Source: Deltaproteobacteria bacterium UBA6930 (GTDB lineage: Bacteria; Myxococcota_A; UBA9160; UBA6930). Taken from it: a stretch of 16,852 nucleotides of DNA. Under the pieces are notes generated by a model. The model was not told the DNA's origin, did no database searches, and saw only the letters and a list, made by a program, of their open reading frames with translations. The translations under genes and the position numbers were made by a program. The stretch spans positions 1 through 16,852 of the forward strand of contig DKAI01000087.1 in assembly GCA_002450755.1 (NCBI GenBank), given 5' to 3'. The stretch's first letter is position 1, and every line of letters begins with the position of its first letter. This document shows positions 1-6,674 of this stretch, in pieces.

Positions 1-168
1 TATGCCGGCTCAACTCTAAACAACAACACTTCCTTAGTTGAGGTGCTTCTGAGAGTAAGCGAAGCCACGGGAATCAGAGCTAAAATTCTCGAAGGGGGCG
101 AGTATTCGGGTGCCATAGGAGCACGACTTCTTGCACTTGAAAGACTCCTTTCTCCCCCTACGGGTTAA
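1..168 (+). CDS. C-terminal end of probable type II pantothenate kinase (partial)
   Basis: Frame 1 is open from the first base to a TAA at 166-168 and gives the last 55 residues of a protein whose start lies outside the window. The piece begins YAGSTLNNN and ends with a GGEYSGAIGA segment followed by a short leucine-rich helix. A (F/Y)-x-G-(S/G)-x-x-x-N strand followed about 30 residues later by G-x-x-GA-x-GA is the C-terminal pattern of the type II (fumble/CoaW-like) pantothenate kinases in the acetate/sugar kinase fold, which phosphorylate pantothenate in the first step of CoA synthesis. Another ASKHA-fold kinase or a BadF/HgdC-type ATPase end is possible, because only the last quarter or less is visible. 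The end overlaps the convergent neighbour by 11 bases. Confidence 0.55.
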   Translation, partial: YAGSTLNNNTSLVEVLLRVSEATGIRAKILEGGEYSGAIGARLLALERLLSPPTG

Positions 169-949
169 TGATCGACTCGACAGTCTCAATAGCTTTAGCA
201 ATTCTCGGCCCGTACCACGAAATCAATGTCCCATCGATGCAGTGAATTCTTTTATTCGAGGCGGGAAGCTTCAAGTTACTTAGCTCTACAACGTCTTTCG
301 GGCCAAATGAATAGGGCTCGTCCGGGAGTAAAATAACGTCCGGCTGAGATGAAATTATTTGCTCGAATGTCACGACAGGATATCGGCGCCCCTCAAGATC
401 CGAAAATACATTCACTCCCCCACACAGTTCTATAAGATCTTGAGCATACGTGTCCCGGCCAACACTCATCCAGGGATCCTTCCAGATTGGACAAAAAACA
501 CGAGGAGATGACTTCTTATCAACCGAATCCTTACGACGCCTGATGGCGCCGGCAATCGCCCGAGTCACCGGCGTCACTATCGCCTCTATATTTTTGGCAC
601 TAGCCCCCAACTCAGAAAGCTGTCGAAGAACTTCGCCACCTTCTTTCACCGTTCTCGGATAGGTAACCCATACCTTACAACCCGATTTTCTAAGTTTCGC
701 AATATCACTTTTTCTATTTTCTTCTTGATTTGCGACTATCAAATCAGGCGAGAGCTCTAAAATACGAGAGACGTCTGGGGTTTTCGTGCCCCCTAGCTTG
801 GGCAAATCCGCTAACAATTCTTCTGGATGAATGCACCAGTCAGTAATTCCGACGACACGATCACCCAACCCCAAACTAAAAAGGGCTTCGGTTAGGCTTG
901 GTACTAGCGAGACAATGCGCTGGTAATTGCCTGAGGGTGCCTTCTCCAT
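158..949 (-). CDS. BtuF/TroA-like helical-backbone metal receptor without signal peptide
   Basis: The 263-aa product resembles class III periplasmic binding proteins (BtuF, FhuD and siderophore/cobalamin receptors). Near the N-terminus it has the typical RIVSLVPSLTEALFSLGLGD segment (residues 11-30), followed by VVGITDWC (32-39), KLGGTKTPD (51-59), and a second half with QPDVILLPDE. The start is well supported: AAGGAA lies 7 nt before the ATG. No signal peptide, lipobox or membrane segment precedes the fold, so the protein should be cytoplasmic unless exported another way. No ABC permease or ATPase is adjacent. Similar signal-less proteins occur in many bacteria and are usually named cobalamin-binding or helical backbone metal receptor; their role is unclear. 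A canonical BtuF that has lost its leader is the alternative. The downstream end overlaps the pantothenate kinase tail. Confidence 0.75.
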   Translation of the reverse strand: MEKAPSGNYQRIVSLVPSLTEALFSLGLGDRVVGITDWCIHPEELLADLPKLGGTKTPDVSRILELSPDLIVANQEENRKSDIAKLRKSGCKVWVTYPRTVKEGGEVLRQLSELGASAKNIEAIVTPVTRAIAGAIRRRKDSVDKKSSPRVFCPIWKDPWMSVGRDTYAQDLIELCGGVNVFSDLEGRRYPVVTFEQIISSQPDVILLPDEPYSFGPKDVVELSNLKLPASNKRIHCIDGTLISWYGPRIAKAIETVESIINP

Positions 950-1111
950 GCTTTTATTCCTTAATCAAATAAACTAATAGCTACTAAATTATCTACACTT
1001 TAATTTTGAGTCAGGTCGCAAAGGTTACTCAATCTAAAATATAGATCCGAATAGGAAATAAAAAGACAACGAATATTTAGGACTATTTATGAAATGTCGC
1101 GCTAAGTGGTT

Positions 1112-1354
1112 CTAAGAAGCCAAATCGAACTTAACCCCAGGTAGCATTGCCAAGCGCGCGTCTTCTAGCCTCAATTGATTAACCCTTTGGTATTTACAAT
1201 GACTGCAAAAAAGTAACTCGTAGGCACCAGCCAGCTCATCGAAGATTTCATCGCTTGACAGTCGACTGGAACCACAGACGTTACATTCTTCGTTGTTGGC
1301 ACATTTCAAAAAGATATCTGTAATGTTCTTTGGATAGAAATGGGTTGAATTCAT
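1112..1354 (-). CDS. Small two-CxxC (zinc-ribbon-like) protein of unknown function
   Basis: An 80-aa protein starting at MNSTHFYP. This start is chosen over an upstream in-frame one because a perfect AGGAGG sits 5 nt before it (1360-1365). Residues 24-27 (CNVC) and 50-53 (CSHC) form two CxxC knuckles 22 residues apart, the spacing of a small zinc ribbon; C18 is a fifth cysteine. The segment between the knuckles is acidic and helical in appearance, and the C-terminus ends MLPGVKFDLAS. I do not recognise a family. It lies 93 nt downstream of pyrE on the same strand and could share its transcript, but the strong own ribosome site suggests independent, efficient translation. Likely a cytoplasmic metal-binding protein; function unknown. 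Confidence 0.6.
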   Translation of the reverse strand: MNSTHFYPKNITDIFLKCANNEECNVCGSSRLSSDEIFDELAGAYELLFCSHCKYQRVNQLRLEDARLAMLPGVKFDLAS

Positions 1355-1359
1355 TGAAA

Positions 1360-1365
1360 CCTCCT
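1360..1365 (-). promoter_or_regulatory. Ribosome binding site deciding the start of the CxxC protein
   Basis: On the minus strand AGGAGG is followed by 5 nt (TTTCA) and then ATG. This is the main evidence for the 80-aa form over an 18-residue N-terminal extension. Confidence 0.7.
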
Positions 1366-1447
1366 GTTTCAACCCATAAAAACATTCGACTGTGTCGGTA
1401 GCGGTCACATGCCATGGTACATGTTCAAAAAATTCTGGCGGGTACCA

Positions 1448-1996
1448 CTAAACTGGAAGATCGAGCCTGGAAAACAAGGGCTCCAAAAGAAAACCTTTTT
1501 CGGCAAAGGCTTCCTCCGCTCCCTCACCACGATCTACCACGCATATTATCCGCTCAACGATGCCACCTTCGGCCTCCACTAGCTCAGCAGCCTGAAGCGT
1601 GGAGCTCCCAGTCGTAGTTGTGTCCTCAAGAAGTGCGACTCTATGCCCTGGGCGGAAAGCTCCCTCAATCCTCTTGCCAAGGCCATGCTTTTTTGCTTCT
1701 TTTCGAACAAAAAAACCGAGTAAATCTATAGTCTTAGGGTTCTGAACAGCTGCCGCCAAAACAGACGCCACATACGGAACTGCTCCCACCGCCATACCCC
1801 CGACTGAAGACACTAGAGGTCGTTCGACCAGCTTATCAATCGTCAACTTTCCAACCAGCTCAAGACCTCGAGGCCGCATAAAGACCTGCCGAAGATCGAG
1901 GTAGAAGTCGCTCTTCTTCCCACTAGCTAGCGTGACGTTCTTCTTTTCAAAAGAGACGTTTAGAATTATCTTTAGAAGTTCTTCTCTATCGGTCAT
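1448..1996 (-). CDS. pyrE: Orotate phosphoribosyltransferase
   Basis: This 182-aa enzyme converts orotate and PRPP to orotidine 5'-phosphate in the fifth step of pyrimidine synthesis in the cytoplasm. The PRPP-binding signature is visible as VALLEDTTTTGSS (residues 120-132), and the mobile-loop motif FVRKEAKKHG at 97-106 carries the expected lysines. SGKKSDFYLDLR (25-36) is the N-terminal substrate region typical of the family. The chosen ATG (MTDREELL) gives a normal N-terminus; an upstream GTG would add 17 residues that do not fit. A GGGG stretch lies about 9 nt upstream, so the ribosome site is modest. It is divergent from rpsD and only 1.5 kb from pyrF, which catalyses the next step, although the two are separate transcription units. 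Confidence 0.93.
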   Translation of the reverse strand: MTDREELLKIILNVSFEKKNVTLASGKKSDFYLDLRQVFMRPRGLELVGKLTIDKLVERPLVSSVGGMAVGAVPYVASVLAAAVQNPKTIDLLGFFVRKEAKKHGLGKRIEGAFRPGHRVALLEDTTTTGSSTLQAAELVEAEGGIVERIICVVDRGEGAEEAFAEKGFLLEPLFSRLDLPV

Positions 1997-2157
1997 GAAG
2001 TTTACCCCGGGGGAATCGAAAATTCCCAATTTGTTTAGCGGGAACACAAACTATCTCTACGAAGCCTTTGCGTTTTGCGCTTGTTCCAGTCATCATTCCA
2101 CGCCCCAGCGTCGAAGGCCAATTAAGGATTAACACGAGCGGGCAAAAAGGAACTTTC
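1997..2157. promoter_or_regulatory. Divergent control region between pyrE and rpsD
   Basis: The 161 bases between the two divergent starts must hold promoters for both genes and the rpsD leader. I see no convincing -35/-10 pair on either strand. A GGAACA/TGTTCC inverted pair (2041-2046 and 2084-2089) brackets much of the middle. The frame upstream of rpsD stays open, but the ribosome site AAGGA at 2147-2151, 6 nt before a GTG, fixes the rpsD start at 2158. S4 represses its own synthesis through its mRNA leader in several bacteria, so a structured leader is possible but not demonstrated here. Confidence 0.35.
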
Positions 2158-2760
2158 GTGAAATTCAACGGAGCAAAAGTAAAGCTTTCCCGAAAACTTG
2201 GCATAGCACTTACTGCAAAAGCGGCTAAGTACATGGAGAAAAGACCCTACGGGCCGGGCGTCCATGCCGCGGGTGGTCGACAAAGACGACTTTCAGACTA
2301 TGGGGCTCAGCTTCTTGAAAAACAAAAGCTTCGATATCAGTACAACGTTCACGAACGTCAAATGCGAAATTACTACAAAGCCGCAGCTCACATGAAAGGA
2401 CGGACTGGCGACAACCTTGTTCTACTCCTCGAGACTCGGCTTGACTCAATGGTCTTGCGGGCCGGCCTGGCCCCATCAATTTTTGCAGCCAGGCAAGCTG
2501 TTGGACACGGTCATGTAACGGTAAATGGCAAAAAAGTAGATATTCCATCATTCAGAGTGAAAGCTAACGATGTTCTTGGAATTCGCGAAAAGAGCAGAGT
2601 AATGCAGTGCTTCGACCTCGATTTTGAGGCCTACCAGCTACCTTCCTACATGGAACGCGGAGACACTCCTTTTGAGGCAACTCTCACCTCCTATCCGGTC
2701 CGGGAAGAAGTGCCGATCATCTGCGATGTTCAATACGTGGTTGAATACTACAACCGATAA
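2158..2760 (+). CDS. rpsD: 30S ribosomal protein S4
   Basis: Primary 16S rRNA-binding protein that nucleates small-subunit assembly. The 200-aa product begins MKFNGAKVKLSRKLG from a GTG with AAGGA 6 nt upstream, matching the usual family length (about 200). RPYGPGVH (29-36), RLSDYG (44-49), LLEKQKLRY (52-60) and the S4 RNA-binding domain from about residue 91 (LETRLDSMVLRAGLA ... ARQAVGHGHVTVNGKKVD) are all recognisable, and the protein ends in the characteristic VVEYYNR. The N-terminal part lacks zinc cysteines, so this is the Cys-minus paralog type. It stands alone rather than in the alpha operon with rpsM, rpsK and rpoA, as in Firmicutes and several PVC-type lineages. A tiny basic protein follows after 10 nt and probably shares the transcript. 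Confidence 0.97.
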   Translation: MKFNGAKVKLSRKLGIALTAKAAKYMEKRPYGPGVHAAGGRQRRLSDYGAQLLEKQKLRYQYNVHERQMRNYYKAAAHMKGRTGDNLVLLLETRLDSMVLRAGLAPSIFAARQAVGHGHVTVNGKKVDIPSFRVKANDVLGIREKSRVMQCFDLDFEAYQLPSYMERGDTPFEATLTSYPVREEVPIICDVQYVVEYYNR

Positions 2761-2770
2761 AGGGACCTAA

Positions 2771-2899
2771 ATGAAAAAATCAACCAAGCTTCCCCATCGC
2801 AACCGCAATAAAAGTAGTCGCCACCGCGCAAAGCTTAAGGCCAAACATAGAAAAGTTCGCAAGCGCCAAAGTTCAGGACATAGGAAAACCTACAGATAA
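2771..2899 (+). CDS. 42-aa extremely basic protein after rpsD, possible ribosomal accessory protein
   Basis: A short reading frame beginning ATGAAAAAATCAACC and ending at TAA 2897-2899 encodes 42 residues: 10 Lys, 9 Arg and 4 His, no acidic residue and no hydrophobic core. Its start lies 10 nt after the rpsD stop, with AGGG(A) 5-7 nt ahead of it. The central SSRHRAKLKAKHRKVRKRQ run resembles the very small basic ribosomal proteins (THX, bS22/AURKAIP1-like, bL34-like) in style, but I cannot assign it to any of them. Position and composition suggest an rRNA-binding protein co-expressed with S4; that is inference. The alternative is a chance open frame, which the good start context, the operon-like spacing and the absence of acidic codons argue against. 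Confidence 0.6.
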   Translation: MKKSTKLPHRNRNKSSRHRAKLKAKHRKVRKRQSSGHRKTYR

Positions 2900-2919
2900 A
2901 ATTTTTGAAGGGTCTTAGA

Positions 2920-3843
2920 TTAACTTTTACCCATGGCCTCACTTAATTTCGAGATAACACTTCCTAGGTTGTCATCAATCGCCTCCTCCCAACCTTTAGT
3001 AGTCGTGCCATATCCAGTTTGAGGGAAAAGAACTGTGCGTGAAGTATTAACGATTCCGCCCTCAAGAATTCCGTCAGGTCCTGGCACAAATCCTCTCAAG
3101 GAGTCGACCGCACTTGCACCTTGAGCTCCATAGCCGGGCACTAAGAACAAGGACCGCGGTAAAACCTCCCGGAGCTTTAACGCCTGTTCCGGATAAGTCG
3201 CGCCGACAACGATGCCTAGGTTCGACCATTCTCCCGATAAGTTAAGTCGCTCGCTGACTTTCGCGAGCACTCTAGCAACCCGTAGATAGAGTGGTTCCCC
3301 ATTTATATTTTGGTCCTGAAAATCACGTGCCCCTTGGTTACTTGTCCTTACCAGGACAAACAAACCGCGCCCGTACTCTTCAGCTCGGGCGATAAATGGT
3401 TCAATAGAATCCATGCCCATGTACGGCTGTACCGTTAATGCATCGGATTCAAGGAAACTTCCGGGTGTTAGGTAGGAATTTGCATAAGCCCCGGAGGTAG
3501 AGCCTATATCTCCTCGTTTCGCGTCTAATACTACGAGCAAACCCGAACGTCTCGCACTTCTTGCGACGTCTTCGAGAACACGAAGGCCTCGCCAACCTAG
3601 CTGCTCAAAAAAAGCTATCTGAGGCTTGATAATTCCTACGCGGCCTACGAGACGTTCTATAAAAGCATGGCAAAAAGCAGCTACGGCCTCTGCGGTCTGG
3701 GGTTTTCGGTAGTCCATGTCTCCGATTCGAAATAAGGCGGGAATCTTATCTAAGTGTGGATCAATTCCTACACATAGAGGGGTTCCAAGGCGTCGAGTTT
3801 CCCGGACTAACCTAGATGCGAAGTCTGAGCCTGCTCCCTTCAT
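2920..3843 (-). CDS. pyrF: Orotidine 5'-phosphate decarboxylase, class 2
   Basis: Decarboxylates OMP to UMP, the last step of de novo UMP synthesis. The catalytic signature LDAKRGDIGST at residues 106-116 contains the Asp-Lys pair (D107, K109) plus D112, and IIKPQIAFFEQLG (71-83) supplies the preceding active-site lysine region. The 307-aa length and the C-terminal GATYPEQ, VPGYGAQG and NTSRTVLF blocks place it in the longer type 2 group (Mycobacterium, Myxococcus, planctomycete-like), not the 230-aa E. coli type. The start MKGAGSDFASRL fits the family; the ribosome site is weak (AGGT about 14 nt upstream). It is divergent from tgt across 51 nt and converges on the small basic ORF with a 20-nt gap. 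Confidence 0.95.
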   Translation of the reverse strand: MKGAGSDFASRLVRETRRLGTPLCVGIDPHLDKIPALFRIGDMDYRKPQTAEAVAAFCHAFIERLVGRVGIIKPQIAFFEQLGWRGLRVLEDVARSARRSGLLVVLDAKRGDIGSTSGAYANSYLTPGSFLESDALTVQPYMGMDSIEPFIARAEEYGRGLFVLVRTSNQGARDFQDQNINGEPLYLRVARVLAKVSERLNLSGEWSNLGIVVGATYPEQALKLREVLPRSLFLVPGYGAQGASAVDSLRGFVPGPDGILEGGIVNTSRTVLFPQTGYGTTTKGWEEAIDDNLGSVISKLSEAMGKS

Positions 3844-3869
3844 TGTTATGAAAGGTACCTAAAGTCTAT

Positions 3870-3890
3870 GCCTGAGGGCTAAGATCAGGC
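3870..3890. promoter_or_regulatory. Inverted repeat between divergent pyrF and tgt
   Basis: A perfect 6-bp inverted repeat (GCCTGA ... TCAGGC, 9-nt loop) lies in the 51-nt divergent gap and ends 4 nt before the tgt ATG. The right arm contains the only Shine-Dalgarno-like bases (CAGG) for tgt, so as RNA the hairpin would cover the tgt ribosome site; as DNA it could be an operator dyad. No T-run follows, so it is not a terminator. A 6-bp dyad can arise by chance. Confidence 0.3.
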
Positions 3891-3894
3891 TCGT

Positions 3895-5022
3895 ATGGGG
3901 ATTAAAAAGACGGTACCACTCAAATTTAAAATCGATAAGCGGGATAATCAGGCCCGCACAGGTCATCTAAGAACGCTCCACGGAGACGTTGACACTCCTA
4001 GCTTTATGGTCGTGGGCACCCATGCAGCCGTACGAGCGCTCACCGTTAGGCAAGTTCGTGAAACTGGAAGTCAGGTAGTTCTTGCTAACACCTACCATCT
4101 TCTTTTAAGAGATCGATACAAAGTGATTGAGAAGCTAGGTGGACTCCATTCCTTCACTGGATGGGAAAAAACAATCCTCACAGATAGCGGTGGTTTTCAA
4201 GTTTACTCACTTCCAAAAAAAGACATCTCCGATAAGGGTGTCAAGTTCCGAAACGAGCTAAATGGAGAGGAGAGTGAGCTCACCCCTGAACGATCCATAA
4301 ACATCCAAAACTCGCTCGGTGCGGATATCATCATGGCTTTCGATGAATGCACGCCGTATCCTGCTTCCGAAAAGGATGCCTTCAGAGGGGTAAGAAGAAC
4401 ACTTTCGTGGCTTGAACGATCCCTCAAAGCCCATCAGAGGCCAAACGAACAGTCCCTATTTGGGATCGTTCAAGGCAGTACGTTTCCTAGGCTCCGACGC
4501 CTTTGTGCGGAGGGAGTTAAAACTTTCGACCTGCCGGGCTACGCAATCGGCGGCGTTTCTGTTGGGGAGGGCCATGATCTCCTTTGCAAAATCACTAAGG
4601 AAACGGCGCCCCTGTTGCCCGAAGCCAAACCTCGCTATCTCATGGGGGTAGGACTACCCGAGGATATCCTCGCAAGCGTAGGATTTGGAATAGATCTCTT
4701 CGACTGTGTAATCCCTACCCGATATGCACGGTCGGCTAGTGTTTTTACGCGTCGGGGCCGGCTGCGGCTGACACACCGGCGCTTTCGTAGAGACCGATTT
4801 CCGATAGATCCTTCGTGTTCCTGCGAAGTATGCAGCGAGGGCGTGAGCAGAGCATATTTACACCATCTTTTTGCTTCCAACGAGATTCTCTCAGCCATCC
4901 TTGCCTCAATTCACAATGTTCACTTTTACCAAAACCTGATGGCAGAAATTCGCTCGGCCATACGTTCGGGACACTACGACACCTTCTGCGATGAATACTT
5001 AACCAAATATTCTGGTGCCTGA
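3895..5022 (+). CDS. tgt: tRNA-guanine transglycosylase (queuine/preQ1 tRNA-ribosyltransferase)
   Basis: Exchanges guanine-34 of GUN-anticodon tRNAs for preQ1 in queuosine synthesis. The 375-aa length is normal. Catalytic residues are present: LTDSGGFQ (D97, general acid/base), AFDEC (149-152) in the base pocket, QG (193-194), GG (219-220), and nucleophile D270 in FDCVIPTR. The zinc site is complete: C308, C310, C313 and a later His in IHNVHFYQ (about H340). Flavours differ slightly from the common bacterial form (YARSASVFT where ARNG-x-x-FT is usual), but no key residue is missing. The ATG lies on a weak ribosome site inside a small hairpin. No queA, queF or other queuosine gene is adjacent; ychF follows 60 nt downstream. 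Confidence 0.96.
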   Translation: MGIKKTVPLKFKIDKRDNQARTGHLRTLHGDVDTPSFMVVGTHAAVRALTVRQVRETGSQVVLANTYHLLLRDRYKVIEKLGGLHSFTGWEKTILTDSGGFQVYSLPKKDISDKGVKFRNELNGEESELTPERSINIQNSLGADIIMAFDECTPYPASEKDAFRGVRRTLSWLERSLKAHQRPNEQSLFGIVQGSTFPRLRRLCAEGVKTFDLPGYAIGGVSVGEGHDLLCKITKETAPLLPEAKPRYLMGVGLPEDILASVGFGIDLFDCVIPTRYARSASVFTRRGRLRLTHRRFRRDRFPIDPSCSCEVCSEGVSRAYLHHLFASNEILSAILASIHNVHFYQNLMAEIRSAIRSGHYDTFCDEYLTKYSGA

Positions 5023-5082
5023 AACTGTGATTATTTGGCATTGACCTTGCGACTTCTCCATTTTTGTTCAAATTAGTTTGCC

Positions 5083-6183
5083 ATGGCTATTCGTTGTGGA
5101 ATCGTTGGTCTCCCGAATGTCGGAAAGAGCACACTTTTTAATGCGCTCACTTCGGCTGGTATTGCAGCTGAAAACTATCCCTTTTGCACAATCGAACCGA
5201 ATTCTGGAGTAGTGCCCGTTCCTGACACACGCCTTCTAGCGTTAGACCGGATAGTGAATTCCGCTCGAGTAGTCCCGGCCTCTGTAGAATTCGTCGATAT
5301 TGCCGGTTTAGTGCGCGGGGCCTCACAAGGGGAAGGCCTCGGAAATCAGTTCCTTGGTCATATTCGAGAGACACACGCAATCATTCATGTTTTGAGATGT
5401 TTTCAGGATTCCGACGTTACTCATGTTGATGGCGATACTGACCCAATGAGAGACGTTTCCACGATAGAAACAGAGCTCGGGCTGGCCGACCTCGAGACTA
5501 TTGACCGACGAACTCAGAGGATTCAAAAGTTGGCCAGGGCTGGAGGTAAAGATGGAGAATTGGCTCGTCAAGAGGCGACCCTACTTAACGAGCTGACGGA
5601 CCACCTATCCGATGGGAAACCAGCACGGACCTTCAACATTTCCGAAGAATGCAGGGAAATATTTCAGGCATGTCATTTATTGACGGCCAAACCTATTTTA
5701 TACGTGGCTAATGTCGACGAGGAAACTCGCCTAGATGATCCGTTAGTGGAGGCCGTTAAATCCCACGCTGCACAAACTGGTTCCTCCTGTATCCCGATTT
5801 CCGGAAAAATCGAGGCCGAGTTATCGGAATTAGAAACCGCAGAAAAGTCCCTTTTCTTAAAGGATATGGGACTTGAAGAACCTGGGTTAAATGCCCTTAT
5901 TCGGGCCGCTTACGAGCTGTTGTCTTTAATCACCTACTTCACGGCAGGGCCGAAAGAAATTCGAGCATGGACCATACGAAAAGGGACAAGAGCTCCGAGA
6001 GCTGCTGGAGAAATTCATACGGATTTTGAGCGCGGATTCATAAGAGCCGAGGTAATCCCATTTGGGCTCTATATGAAATACAACGGTGAAATGGGAGCAA
6101 AGGCTGCTGGAAAAATGCGTGTAGAGGGTAAAGATTATGTAGTTTCTGATGGGGACGTGATGTTATTCAGGGTGGGCACTTAA
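5083..6183 (+). CDS. ychF: Redox-regulated ATPase YchF (OLA1 family)
   Basis: Ribosome-associated P-loop protein of the Obg group that prefers ATP and modulates translation and stress responses. The 366-aa protein has Walker A GLPNVGKS (residues 9-16), switch/G3 DIAG (72-75), the family signature GEGLGNQFLGHIRE (83-96), and NVDE (210-213) in place of the GTP-specifying NKxD. The C-terminal TGS domain spans about 282-366. C35 in YPFCTIEPN corresponds to the redox-sensitive cysteine described in E. coli YchF. The start is oddly placed: no Shine-Dalgarno sequence is visible ahead of the ATG (TTAGTTTGCC). Its TAA shares one base with the rnhA ATG (TAATG), so the two genes are translationally coupled. 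Confidence 0.96.
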   Translation: MAIRCGIVGLPNVGKSTLFNALTSAGIAAENYPFCTIEPNSGVVPVPDTRLLALDRIVNSARVVPASVEFVDIAGLVRGASQGEGLGNQFLGHIRETHAIIHVLRCFQDSDVTHVDGDTDPMRDVSTIETELGLADLETIDRRTQRIQKLARAGGKDGELARQEATLLNELTDHLSDGKPARTFNISEECREIFQACHLLTAKPILYVANVDEETRLDDPLVEAVKSHAAQTGSSCIPISGKIEAELSELETAEKSLFLKDMGLEEPGLNALIRAAYELLSLITYFTAGPKEIRAWTIRKGTRAPRAAGEIHTDFERGFIRAEVIPFGLYMKYNGEMGAKAAGKMRVEGKDYVVSDGDVMLFRVGT

Positions 6184-6674
6184 TGTCTCAACGTGTGACA
6201 ACAGCTGACCCCAGGCAAATCTTGGAGCGATATCATGGAGGTCCGGATACGGGCGTCTTCACAGATGGATCGTGCACTGGGAACCCTGGGCCCGGCGGCT
6301 GGGCCGCGGTTTGGGTAATCGCTGGTGAAATAATAAAAACCGATACTGGTGCGTCAAAGCATACTACTAATAATCGCATGGAGTTGGAGGCCCTCATCGC
6401 AGGCTTAAAAATGCTTCCATTGGAATCCAACCACACACTTTATTCGGACAGCAATCTCTGCGTTCAAACAGCCAACAATTGGGCGAAAAACTGGAAAAAA
6501 CGAGGTTGGAAACGCAAAGGTGGAGCAATAGCAAACTTAGAACTCGTTAAAGAACTGTACGATCTCTATGAAGCTAGACCTAGTGTGAAAATTACCTGGA
6601 TTCGAGCACACGACGGCTCTCGATGGAACGAGTACGTTGATGCCCTAGCGTTCCAAGCAGGATCAGGTTTTTAA
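6183..6674 (+). CDS. rnhA: Ribonuclease HI
   Basis: Degrades the RNA strand of RNA-DNA hybrids. The 163-aa protein has the DEDD metal site: D28 in VFTDGSCTGNPGPGGWA, E67 in NNRMELEAL, D89 in YSDSN, and D153 in WNEYVDALA. H143 lies 10 residues before D153, as in E. coli RNase HI (H124/D134). A basic protrusion-like segment (NWAKNWKKRGWKRKGGA, about 99-115) fits the handle region. About 22 residues precede the first strand, slightly longer than usual. The usual GHxGxxxNExAD is modified to AHDGSRWNEYVDA, a variant also known in RNase HI proteins. Start and ychF stop overlap in TAATG; the 3' end overlaps the convergent nitroreductase by 12 nt. Confidence 0.94.
   Translation: MSQRVTTADPRQILERYHGGPDTGVFTDGSCTGNPGPGGWAAVWVIAGEIIKTDTGASKHTTNNRMELEALIAGLKMLPLESNHTLYSDSNLCVQTANNWAKNWKKRGWKRKGGAIANLELVKELYDLYEARPSVKITWIRAHDGSRWNEYVDALAFQAGSGF

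Noticed and set aside
950..1111. AT-rich gap upstream of the metal-receptor gene as a promoter or small RNA
   Set aside because: It contains AT-rich stretches such as GATAAT on the minus strand, but no -35 box at 16-18 nt, and no stable stem plus T-run.
1407..1424. Palindrome-like ACATGCCATGGTACATGT between pyrE and the CxxC gene
   Set aside because: Only 5-bp arms pair around an 8-nt centre; not followed by T residues on the minus strand and too weak for an operator call.
1986..2234. Minus-strand open frame of 82 codons across the pyrE-rpsD gap
   Set aside because: It overlaps the divergent control region and the rpsD start, with no family features; a shadow of open sequence.
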